A stretch of DNA of 64,000 bases from Gracilimonas sp965227785 (GTDB lineage Bacteria > Bacteroidota > Rhodothermia > Balneolales > Balneolaceae). The position numbers and the translations under genes were made by a program. This document shows, piece by piece, positions 24,290 through 32,556 of this stretch. Position 1 is the first letter of the stretch. Each line of letters starts with the position of its first letter. Where the stretch lies: positions 992,001 through 1,056,000 of the forward strand of contig NZ_OZ245785.1 in assembly GCF_965227785.1 (NCBI RefSeq). Reading direction: 5' to 3'. The notes beneath the pieces are model-generated. The model ran no database searches. It saw only the letters and a program-made list of their open reading frames with translations, and had not been told where the DNA came from.

Positions 24290-26218
24290 ATGTCTTCCAC
24301 TCCACTCATTCGCCCTGAGTTTGAAAAGTATGAGAAAGTGCCTACCAAAGTTTTTGATACGGCCAAAATTGCTTCCAAATATGCCGCCGATGAAATTGCT
24401 TCGTTGATACGCGATAAAGCAGCCAAAGGGGAACAAGCGGTCCTGGGTCTTGCAACCGGTTCCACCCCCACCCAGCTGTACGATGAGTTGGTACGAATGC
24501 ACAAAGAAGAAGGACTGAGCTTCCAGAATGTGGTCACCTTTAACCTGGACGAATACTACCCCATGGAGCCCGACTCCATTCACAGTTATGTCCATTTCAT
24601 GCATGAGTATTTGTTTGACCATGTGGACATCAAAAAAGAAAATATCCATATCCCGGACGGCACGCTGGACCGTGAAGACGTATATGATTTTTGCCAGGAA
24701 TACGAAGAGAAAATTGACGCCCTGGGCGGACTTGATATTCAGATTCTGGGTATTGGCCGAACCGGTCACGTTGGTTTTAACGAACCCGGTTCATCCATCA
24801 ACTCCAAAACACGCCTTATTGCGTTAGACAGCCTCACGGTATTGGATGCTGCCAGCGGTTTCTTTGGGGTGGAGAATGTTCCGCGCCGTGCTATCACCAT
24901 GGGTGTTGGCACCATTATGAAGGCCGACCGTATTTTCCTGATGGCCTGGGGTGAAGGAAAGGCTACCGTTGTACAGAAAGCCATTGAAGGTGACATCACC
25001 AGCCAGATTCCCGCTACCTTTTTGCAGAAGCACGAAAATGTTGAGTTTATCCTGGACGATGCTTCATCGGCCGAACTGACACGAACCAAGACTCCGTGGC
25101 TGGTTGGCCCGATTGATTGGACGGATGAGCTGCTGAGAAAAGCCGTGGTATGGTTAAGCCTCTTCCTGGAAAAACCCATACTCAAGCTCACGGATGAGGA
25201 TTACAGTGAGCATGGCATGAACGATGTACTGACTGACATCGGACGTGCATATAACGTGAACATCCGAATCTTTAACGAAATTCAGCATACCATTACCGGA
25301 TGGCCGGGTGGAAAACCTAATGAGGACGACACCTACCGTCCGGAGAGAAAATCACCGGCAAAAAAGCGTGTACTTATTTTCAGTCCACACCCCGATGATG
25401 ATGTGATTTCGATGGGTGGCACTTTCATTCGCCTGGTAGATCAGGGACATGAAGTTCATGTAGCCTACCAAACTTCCGGTAACATTGCTGTTTTTGATGA
25501 TGAAGCCATTCGCTTTGCCGATTTCGTAACGGATTATCATGAAAGCTTTGGATTTGAGAATGAGGAGTCTGCCGATCTATTCAAAGAGGTGCGGGCATCT
25601 ATCAAAAATAAGAAACCCGGCGAAGTGGATTCCGAAGAGGTAAAAACCATCAAAGGGATGATTCGCCGTGGGGAAGCTAAAGCAGCCTGCCGTTATGTAG
25701 GAATCCCTGATGAGAATATGCATTTCCTGGACCTCCCGTTTTATGAAACCGGGAAAGTCCGCAAGAAACCCATTGGCCCGGAAGACATCGAGATCACTAA
25801 AGATATTATCAAGCAAGTGAAGCCTCACCAGATTTATGCAGCCGGAGATTTATCCGACCCGCACGGTACACACCGCGTGTGTCTGGATGCTATTTTCAGC
25901 GCCTTGCGTGAACTGAAAGATGAGCCCTGGATGAAAGACTGCTGGACCTGGCTATACCGTGGTGCCTGGCAGGAATGGGATATTGAAGACATTGAAATGG
26001 CCGTTCCGCTCAGTCCTGAAGAAACGGATCGCAAGCGTAAAGCCATCTTCAAGCATCAGTCTCAGAAAGACCGGCCGCTGTTCCCGGGAACCGATAAACG
26101 GGAGTTCTGGCAGCGAGCCGACGACCGCACCCGTACGACGGCTGAACTCTATGACAAACTGGGACTGGCCGAGTACGAAGCCATGGAAGCTTTCGTGCGC
26201 TGGAAAGAGCTGGATTGA
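24290..26218 (+). CDS. nagB: Glucosamine-6-phosphate deaminase fused to LmbE/PIG-L deacetylase domain
   Basis: A 642-aa two-domain cytoplasmic protein. Residues about 1-290 are NagB, converting glucosamine 6-phosphate to fructose 6-phosphate and ammonia: ATGSTPTQLYDEL, FNLDEYYPM and GIGRTGHVGFNEPGS are visible. The equivalent of E. coli Asp141 (GNDGH) is Thr here (GRTGH), while the His and the following Glu are kept. Residues about 355-600 are an LmbE/PIG-L (N-acetylglucosaminyl deacetylase) domain with metal motif SPHPDDD and a later DPHGTHR. Long NagB proteins of this kind occur in Bacteroidota. The fusion could couple deacetylation of GlcNAc 6-phosphate to deamination. A strong terminator follows. 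Confidence 0.92.
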   Translation: MSSTPLIRPEFEKYEKVPTKVFDTAKIASKYAADEIASLIRDKAAKGEQAVLGLATGSTPTQLYDELVRMHKEEGLSFQNVVTFNLDEYYPMEPDSIHSYVHFMHEYLFDHVDIKKENIHIPDGTLDREDVYDFCQEYEEKIDALGGLDIQILGIGRTGHVGFNEPGSSINSKTRLIALDSLTVLDAASGFFGVENVPRRAITMGVGTIMKADRIFLMAWGEGKATVVQKAIEGDITSQIPATFLQKHENVEFILDDASSAELTRTKTPWLVGPIDWTDELLRKAVVWLSLFLEKPILKLTDEDYSEHGMNDVLTDIGRAYNVNIRIFNEIQHTITGWPGGKPNEDDTYRPERKSPAKKRVLIFSPHPDDDVISMGGTFIRLVDQGHEVHVAYQTSGNIAVFDDEAIRFADFVTDYHESFGFENEESADLFKEVRASIKNKKPGEVDSEEVKTIKGMIRRGEAKAACRYVGIPDENMHFLDLPFYETGKVRKKPIGPEDIEITKDIIKQVKPHQIYAAGDLSDPHGTHRVCLDAIFSALRELKDEPWMKDCWTWLYRGAWQEWDIEDIEMAVPLSPEETDRKRKAIFKHQSQKDRPLFPGTDKREFWQRADDRTRTTAELYDKLGLAEYEAMEAFVRWKELD

Positions 26219-26234
26219 CATTTTTAAACATTTA

Positions 26235-26268
26235 AAAGCGAAAGAGATATTTCTTTCGCTTTTTTTTT
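26235..26268 (+). terminator. Rho-independent terminator of nagB
   Basis: An 11-bp perfect stem, AAAGCGAAAGA (26235-26245) and TCTTTCGCTTT (26252-26262) around a 6-base loop, runs directly into a tract of T residues. It lies 17 bases after the nagB stop and is the clearest plus-strand terminator in the window. Confidence 0.9.
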
Positions 26269-26324
26269 ACCTATAATTCCAGCTTCGACATTTTGAAGCT
26301 TAACCATGAAATCAACACCGGCAT

Positions 26325-27629
26325 ATGAATTTAATAGCTAAGCTAAAAGAGAATCCATGGTTTTGGATTCCATCTCTCTACTACGCCCAGGGACTCCCCT
26401 ACATTATGGTAGTGGAAGTTTCGGTCATCATGTATCAAAACCTGGACATCTCTAATGCTGAGATCGGTTTATATACCAGTTTGCTGTATCTGCCCTGGAT
26501 TATCAAGCCCTTTTGGAGTCCGTTGGTGGAGAACACCAAAACCAAGCGCTGGTGGACCATAGGAATGCAGTTTGTGATGGGTGCAGCCTTTGCCGGAGTG
26601 GCCCTGGTGTTGCTCACACCTTCCTTCTTTGCCTTCAGCCTTATCGTGCTTTACCTGCTGGCCCTGGCTTCCGCAACACATGATATAGCCGCAGACGGTT
26701 TTTATATGATTGCCCTCAATGAAGAGAAACAGTCCTTCTTTGTAGGGATTCGGTCTACCTTCTACCGAATTGCCATAATCAGTGGTAAAGGGGCACTGGT
26801 TATTCTGGCTGGTTACCTGATTGAGAATGGAACTGATGTAGATTACGCCTGGGCGGTTACATTTGGTATCCTGGCCGTGGTTATGACGGTTTTCGCTCTC
26901 TATCACACCCTTTCCATTCCCAAACCGGCAGATGATATTGCCGAAGAATATGACAGCCCCAAAGAACAGTTGGCTGCCTTTTTCAAAGTGTTCATTGATT
27001 TCTTTAAGAAGAAGCAAATTTGGATAGCTCTTGCTTTTATCCTGTTTTACCGGTTTGCGGAAGGTCAGCTCGTGAAAATGGGCCCTCCTTTTTTCCTCGA
27101 TGAAATTTCAGCCGGCGGACTTGGTCTTTCCACTTCTGATTTAGGTTTTATCTACGGTACCATTGGAGTAATTGCCCTTACCTTAGGCGGCATTATTGGC
27201 GGGGTGGTTATTTCCCGAAAAGGACTGAAGTATTGGCTATGGCCGATGCTTATTGCTATGAACGTACCCAACCTGGTATACGTGATTTTGGCCTATTACC
27301 AACCGGAATCCCATACCTTGATTAGTGCCTTCGTGGCTATCGAACAATTTGGATATGGATTTGGCTTCGCTGCCTTCCTGATGTTTCTGATTTATATAGC
27401 CCGCGGCGAGAACAAAACTGCCCATTACGCTTTCGGAACCGGGTTTATGGCCCTTGGCATGCTGATCCCCGGATCCATTAGTGGTTATATGCAAGAGTGG
27501 CTGGGTTATCTTGATTTCTTTATCTGGGTGATGATTGCCACTATCCCGATTTTTATTGTAACAATGTTTGTAGATGTCGATCCTGACTTTGGAAAGAAAA
27601 AAGACAAACAGGAAGCCGAGAATAAATAA
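26325..27629 (+). CDS. AmpG-like MFS transporter (muropeptide permease candidate)
   Basis: A 434-aa polytopic membrane protein of the major facilitator superfamily, about 12 hydrophobic segments. The N-terminus PSLYYAQGLPYIMVVEVSV and the following LPWIIKPFWSPLVE, plus SATHDIAADGFY in the fourth segment, resemble AmpG/SLC33-like permeases; AmpG imports GlcNAc-anhydroMurNAc peptides for wall recycling. Its place between the NagB fusion and two amidases fits that role, but sugar or other small-molecule transport is also possible. It follows the nagB terminator, so it has its own transcript. A 13-bp hairpin lies downstream. Confidence 0.82.
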   Translation: MNLIAKLKENPWFWIPSLYYAQGLPYIMVVEVSVIMYQNLDISNAEIGLYTSLLYLPWIIKPFWSPLVENTKTKRWWTIGMQFVMGAAFAGVALVLLTPSFFAFSLIVLYLLALASATHDIAADGFYMIALNEEKQSFFVGIRSTFYRIAIISGKGALVILAGYLIENGTDVDYAWAVTFGILAVVMTVFALYHTLSIPKPADDIAEEYDSPKEQLAAFFKVFIDFFKKKQIWIALAFILFYRFAEGQLVKMGPPFFLDEISAGGLGLSTSDLGFIYGTIGVIALTLGGIIGGVVISRKGLKYWLWPMLIAMNVPNLVYVILAYYQPESHTLISAFVAIEQFGYGFGFAAFLMFLIYIARGENKTAHYAFGTGFMALGMLIPGSISGYMQEWLGYLDFFIWVMIATIPIFIVTMFVDVDPDFGKKKDKQEAENK

Positions 27630-27675
27630 CCATCTTACTCTGTTTTAATAAATACAGTTTTACAAAGAATAAAAT

Positions 27676-27706
27676 CTATAAGGTGCTATCCGTTAGCATC
27701 TTATAG
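27676..27706. terminator. 13-bp hairpin after the AmpG-like gene
   Basis: Arms CTATAAGGTGCTA (27676-27688) and TAGCATCTTATAG (27694-27706) pair with one G-T wobble around a 5-base loop. The downstream plus-strand sequence is A-rich rather than T-rich, so it may be a stability hairpin or a factor-dependent terminator rather than a classical one. Confidence 0.5.
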
Positions 27707-27735
27707 AAAATTCAATCATTTTCATCAATTCCATT

Positions 27736-28725
27736 ATGACCTGTAAATCGTTTAAAACTCAAAACATGAACTCTTCTATATCATCTATAATCACCTCCCT
27801 TCTGTTGGTGATTTCATTATCCGTAACGGCCTTTGCTCAACCATCAGCCGATGGCGAGCCTCAAAGATTAATTAGTGCAGAAGCATCCGATTTCATAAAT
27901 CCGGTTTGGTCGCCTGATGGAACCAAGATTGCTTTTACCTCTTCCCAACAACAAGGCCTTTGGATTGCAGATGCGGATGGTTCTGGCATAGAGCAGATTA
28001 CCAATGAGTCGGCCGGTTATGGATTTTCCTGGTCATCTGATTCCGAGTCTATTTTGACCCGGGTTTCCGAGTATCAGAATAAAAGAAGAAAACTTGCCGT
28101 GAAGATTTACCACACCAATGGTAACGAGCCTACACTGCTGACTGAATTCAGAGATCAGATGCCTGCCATTCCAAAGTGGGCCAACAACGACCAGCAGGTG
28201 GTCCTTATTTCTGATAACGACATTGAATCATTTCAGACAGGCAAAGAAGTTTCAACACAGCAAAAAGCATCAATTACCAAGCCTTTCTACGTGTTGAAAT
28301 CAAATCAGATTGCCACTGGTAAAGTACCGGCAAACAGCACCGAGAACATCTCTCCTTTCGATGATGCTCAATACCTGAACCTTGAAGTATCACCGGATGG
28401 CAGAAAGCTGGCCTTTGAAGTATATGGCGGAAACTTGTTCGTAATGAATATTGATGGCACCAACCTGATGGATCTGGGCAAAGCAAACCGGGCAAAATGG
28501 TCGCCCGACAGCCAATACCTGGTGGCGATGGTAGCCGATGATGACGGACACAACTACACCAAATCAGACCTGTACGCACTTAGCATAGACGGAGAAGAAC
28601 GGATTAACCTGACATCATCAACGGATATAATAGCTATGAATCCTGATTGGTCTCCACAGGGTAACCAAATTGTCTTCGACAGCCCGGATGATGGAAGTAT
28701 TTACATCCTGAATATCAGCAACTAA
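27736..28725 (+). CDS. Exported WD40-like (PD40/TolB-type) beta-propeller protein
   Basis: A 329-aa exported protein. A second Met at 27766 (MNSSISSIITSLLLVISLS) gives the cleaner signal peptide, ending near TAFAQ. The mature part has repeated PD40 propeller motifs: NPVWSPDGTKIAFTSSQQ, GFSWSSDSESIL, LEVSPDGRKLAFEVYG, AKWSPDSQYLVAM and NPDWSPQGNQIVFDS. TolB-like propellers act as periplasmic protein-binding platforms or as parts of peptidases; only the propeller is here. It precedes the amidase gene by 45 bases on the same strand and may be co-transcribed with it and the following membrane-associated protein gene. Confidence 0.85.
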   Translation: MTCKSFKTQNMNSSISSIITSLLLVISLSVTAFAQPSADGEPQRLISAEASDFINPVWSPDGTKIAFTSSQQQGLWIADADGSGIEQITNESAGYGFSWSSDSESILTRVSEYQNKRRKLAVKIYHTNGNEPTLLTEFRDQMPAIPKWANNDQQVVLISDNDIESFQTGKEVSTQQKASITKPFYVLKSNQIATGKVPANSTENISPFDDAQYLNLEVSPDGRKLAFEVYGGNLFVMNIDGTNLMDLGKANRAKWSPDSQYLVAMVADDDGHNYTKSDLYALSIDGEERINLTSSTDIIAMNPDWSPQGNQIVFDSPDDGSIYILNISN

Positions 28726-28770
28726 TCCTATTCCCCAGAATCAATCAGCAACCATTCCATACACGGCATT

Positions 28771-31275
28771 ATGAAGTATTTTCTATCCCTCTTAGCATTT
28801 GTAGCACTTTTAGGTACGGCTCCTGTCAAAGCCCAAACGGTAACCGGACTCGAAGGTTTTTCTATCTTCCTGGATCCGGGACACAGCCAAACCGAAAATA
28901 TGGGACTCTATAATTATTCGGAGGCTGAGAAAGTGCTTCGTGTTGGGCTGGCACTGCGTGAAATGCTACTCACCCAAACCGATATTGATACGGTGTATAT
29001 AAGCCGGACAAATGACTCTCAGCAGGTTCCATTGTCTCAGAGAGATGATCTTGCCAACGCTACCGGTGCTGATTTCTTTCATTCCATTCACAGTAATGCC
29101 GGCTCCAATACCACCAACAATACTTTGTTCTTACATGGCGGATGGCGCTCGAACGGACAGACCGTAGAGAAAACTCCGAACGGCGGTAAAGAAATGGGCG
29201 ACATCATGGAAATCGAGCTTACCGATGCCATGCGGATACCCACCATTGGGAATTGGGCCGACCGTAATTTCTATCAGGGCAGTTCTGTTGATAATCATGA
29301 TAATCAGTTTCCCTACCTGTTTGTAAACAGAACGACCAACATGGCATCTGTATTAAGCGAAGCCGGTTTCCACACCAATCCCACCCAGCAAAAAAGAAAT
29401 CTAAATGCGGACTGGAAGCGGCTGGAAGCACAGTCTTTTTTCTGGTCTATACTGGAGTATCTTGATGTGGAGCGACCTCCTGTAGGTATTGCCACCGGGT
29501 ACATCACAAATGCCGATGGCGGCCTTCCCATTAACGGCGCTGTAGTTACCGTTGGTGATTCTACCTATACCACTGACACCTTTGAATCTCTGTTCAATAA
29601 TTACGCTGCCAACCCTGGTGATCTTCAAAATGGGTTTTACTACATGGAAGACCTGCAAAACGGACCGGCACAAATCATCGTTGAAGCGGAAGGCTTTTAC
29701 ACCGATACCGTTGATACCAATATTATTGCAATGGATTTCACTTTTACCGATGTAGCACTGGTTTCTAATATTCCTCCCAATGTAGCCTCTACTTCCATTG
29801 GGGAAGATGGTGAAATTAATCCGGGGGAAGCTCTTGTGCTGACTTTCAGCCGTTCTATGGACAGAACTGCTGTTGAAAATGCACTTTCTTTTACTCCGGA
29901 AGCAAACTATGACCTTACCTGGAGCTCGGATAAGCAGCTCAGCATTTCCACGAACAACTTTGACTTTGAAAGCAGTTACACCCTAAAAATTGATTCCACA
30001 GCAACTGATAATTCAACTTATGCTCACACTCTTGATGGGAATGCCGATGGCACACAGGGCGATTCCTATAGCGTAACATTCGAAACCGGCCCGGTCGATA
30101 TCATTCCTCCGGCTATCTCAGATATCCGCCCTACCAACACACAATTTAACGAGTTGAGGCCTATTGTAAGTGCTACTTTTGATGAGCACTTAGACTCTAC
30201 TCTCTTTGATGAAACAACGGTAGAAGTGAATAAAAGTAATTATGTAGTTCCCGGCGAAACGGTGTACTATACCATCGGAGACCGCAGTGTACTCAACTTC
30301 TTCCCCTCCGAACGACTGGATAAGTCCCAAAACTATACCCTCACCTTTTCCAAATCCATCAGTGATACCGCCGGAAACAGCCTGGGCTCGGATTTAGTGC
30401 GTACCTTCCCTACCGGAGATCAGGACATCGCAGATGAAACCATTGTTGATGATTTTGAAGATGGAATATTAGCCTGGTGGGAGCCCTCACAAAGTGGTAG
30501 TACCGACGGCTATATTGCTGAAGAAACCAGCGTGGAAATCAGTACGGCCGAAGTCAACCTTCTTACAAACAGCAGCCAGTCTATGCGGGTGAATTACGGC
30601 TGGGATACCACCAGTACCTCAAACCTGATTCGTCAGTATCGTGGTGGAACTACCACTCCCAAGTTTGCCAACAATCTCATTCTGCAAACCTATGTATTCG
30701 GTGATGGAAACGGTAATAAATTCAGATTTATGCTTCGTGATGGAAACGGAGAACTCGAAGGAAGTTCCTGGTACACCGTTGACTGGCTTGGCTGGAAACT
30801 GGTTTCATGGGATCTCAGTCAGGACAGTGTGGTAGCCTGGGTAAATGGTAACGGAACGCTGAATGGAAATCTTTATCTGGACAGTTTCCAAATGACCTAT
30901 ACCCAAGGGCAGCCCACAACCGGATTTATTGTATTTGATGATCTCAGAGCGGTTGAAATGGGGCTTGCTACTTCCACCGAACCGAATGATGAGCTTATTT
31001 CAGATGTACCTAACCAAATTGAGCTGAAGCAGAACTATCCGAATCCTTTTAACCCTTCTACCAACATCAGCTTTGGTTTGCCACAACAAAGTGACGTTAA
31101 CCTGAAGATCTTTGACATGCTGGGGCGGGAAGTAGCTACTGTTTACTCCGGTGTTAAATCAAAAGGGTTTCATACCATACAGTTTGATGCGTCCAGACTT
31201 TCAAGCGGCGTTTATATCTACCGGTTGGTTACCAAGTCAGGCACAGTTTCCAAGAAGATGACCCTCTTGAAATAA
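28771..31275 (+). CDS. Secreted N-acetylmuramoyl-L-alanine amidase with Ig-like domains and T9SS tail
   Basis: An 834-aa multidomain surface protein. After the signal peptide (SLLAFVALLGTAPVKAQ) comes an Amidase_3 domain (about 28-232), a zinc enzyme that cuts MurNAc-L-Ala bonds in peptidoglycan: His in LDPGHSQ, Glu in YSEAEKV, His in HSIHSNA and Glu in SEAGFHTNP are visible. Next is a carboxypeptidase-like beta-sandwich (GYITNADGGLPINGAVV, about 250-325), two Big_5-type Ig-like domains (about 330-440 and 445-550), a beta-rich domain beginning DDFEDGILAWWEPS, and a T9SS domain from about 750 (NYPNPFNPSTNI). Surface export suggests attack on foreign or shed walls rather than own sacculus. Confidence 0.92.
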   Translation: MKYFLSLLAFVALLGTAPVKAQTVTGLEGFSIFLDPGHSQTENMGLYNYSEAEKVLRVGLALREMLLTQTDIDTVYISRTNDSQQVPLSQRDDLANATGADFFHSIHSNAGSNTTNNTLFLHGGWRSNGQTVEKTPNGGKEMGDIMEIELTDAMRIPTIGNWADRNFYQGSSVDNHDNQFPYLFVNRTTNMASVLSEAGFHTNPTQQKRNLNADWKRLEAQSFFWSILEYLDVERPPVGIATGYITNADGGLPINGAVVTVGDSTYTTDTFESLFNNYAANPGDLQNGFYYMEDLQNGPAQIIVEAEGFYTDTVDTNIIAMDFTFTDVALVSNIPPNVASTSIGEDGEINPGEALVLTFSRSMDRTAVENALSFTPEANYDLTWSSDKQLSISTNNFDFESSYTLKIDSTATDNSTYAHTLDGNADGTQGDSYSVTFETGPVDIIPPAISDIRPTNTQFNELRPIVSATFDEHLDSTLFDETTVEVNKSNYVVPGETVYYTIGDRSVLNFFPSERLDKSQNYTLTFSKSISDTAGNSLGSDLVRTFPTGDQDIADETIVDDFEDGILAWWEPSQSGSTDGYIAEETSVEISTAEVNLLTNSSQSMRVNYGWDTTSTSNLIRQYRGGTTTPKFANNLILQTYVFGDGNGNKFRFMLRDGNGELEGSSWYTVDWLGWKLVSWDLSQDSVVAWVNGNGTLNGNLYLDSFQMTYTQGQPTTGFIVFDDLRAVEMGLATSTEPNDELISDVPNQIELKQNYPNPFNPSTNISFGLPQQSDVNLKIFDMLGREVATVYSGVKSKGFHTIQFDASRLSSGVYIYRLVTKSGTVSKKMTLLK

Positions 31276-31293
31276 TTACCGGCGTTTCCACGG

Positions 31294-32550
31294 ATGAGTC
31301 TGCATGAAAAGAACTCCTTTATGACTACTACCAAAGCAGTGAAGAGGATAATTTGTTTATTAGTACTTGCAGTCGCCTTCTCTTTGCCGGCTGCTTCACA
31401 AGCGTTGTTTGAGGATGGCCACTACATTGATACAAATGGAACTAAGCATGCAGGGCTTATCAGTATTAATTCTATAACAGATACCCAACCCTACCTTCTG
31501 TTTAAAACAGAATATCGGTCCGACCCGGATACCATTGCTTACAGTGATGTGGGTGAAATCAGAGTGTCGGACTTTAAGTTCAGCCGACAAAATACACGAT
31601 CACTGGCCGCAGGTACTACCCTGGATGATTCCATTTTTGTACAAAAGAGTTTATTGCTAAAGGTTGAACTGGAAGGTGAAGCTACGTTGTACAGCAAGCA
31701 GAGCGGAGCTGAATACACTTTTTATTTCTCGGCTCCCGGTCGCTCCACTTCAGAACTTTTTTATTCACAATATGTGAGAAATGACGGTAGAGTAGCCAGA
31801 GACAATAAGTTCAGAGAGCAGCTTGCAAAGTCCTTAACCTGTGGCTCTCCAAACCTTACTTCTCTGAAGTATGAAAAAGAACAACTCATCCGCTTTTTCT
31901 CAGCCTACAATAAATGCAAACAATCAGAATTCAGAACATACACGGGAATTCCGGCTTTATCTTTTAAGTATCTGAATATTGGGCTCAGCGCCGGAGCCTC
32001 CCCCTACTTCATCGAGAGCACGAACACGGTTTTAGATACCCAGAACGCCCGCTTTGCCGATGCTACTCCATATATTGAGGCCGACATTGAGTATCTCATA
32101 CCTTCGCTGAATAACCGTATCGGTTTCTTTGCCACCGGAGGTTATCTGAATTTTAGTGATTCTGATCAGCGGACTTTACTCGGGGCCTCACAAAACATCC
32201 GACTCGAATACCAGGTGTTACAAAGCACCATTGGCGTAAGGGGATACTGGCTTGTTAATAACATCTTTAAACTGTCTGCGGAGTTAGGACTTGGAAAAGA
32301 TTATGAGGTTGGAAAAGGGATCTCAATAGACTACGAAGCGGATGACTCTGGATATCAGGACTTCACCAAAACAAGGCTTACCGGTCATTTAACCGGCGGT
32401 ATCGGCATTGCCTTCTTTAACCGATATATCATTCAAGCCAAATTCAAACACCTGAATTCTCAGATTTCCAGCCGGTCATCTGATCAGCGTGTTAAACAAT
32501 CTTTTTTCATGATCGGCTTTAAATATCTGCTAAAGAGCTACTACAAATAA
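31294..32550 (+). CDS. Exported beta-barrel-like outer-membrane protein, unknown
   Basis: A 418-aa exported protein. Met10 at 31321 gives a better signal peptide (KAVKRIICLLVLAVAFSLPAAS) than the first Met at 31294. The N-terminal half (about 40-190) is soluble with Ser-rich strands. From about 215 onward are alternating amphipathic strands with glycine and aromatic residues (LSFKYLNIGLSAGASPYF, RIGFFATGGYLNFS, FKLSAELGLGKDYE, GIAFFNRYIIQAKFKHL) ending in FFMIGFKYLLKSYYK, like porin-type barrels of Bacteroidota. It begins 18 bases after the amidase gene and is convergent with the second amidase, 6 bases away. No function is known. Confidence 0.72.
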   Translation: MSLHEKNSFMTTTKAVKRIICLLVLAVAFSLPAASQALFEDGHYIDTNGTKHAGLISINSITDTQPYLLFKTEYRSDPDTIAYSDVGEIRVSDFKFSRQNTRSLAAGTTLDDSIFVQKSLLLKVELEGEATLYSKQSGAEYTFYFSAPGRSTSELFYSQYVRNDGRVARDNKFREQLAKSLTCGSPNLTSLKYEKEQLIRFFSAYNKCKQSEFRTYTGIPALSFKYLNIGLSAGASPYFIESTNTVLDTQNARFADATPYIEADIEYLIPSLNNRIGFFATGGYLNFSDSDQRTLLGASQNIRLEYQVLQSTIGVRGYWLVNNIFKLSAELGLGKDYEVGKGISIDYEADDSGYQDFTKTRLTGHLTGGIGIAFFNRYIIQAKFKHLNSQISSRSSDQRVKQSFFMIGFKYLLKSYYK

Positions 32551-32556
32551 CCTGTT

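Noticed and set aside
24272..24769. Antisense open frame opposite nagB
   Set aside because: No recognisable motif and no start context; the plus strand encodes a clear NagB domain throughout.
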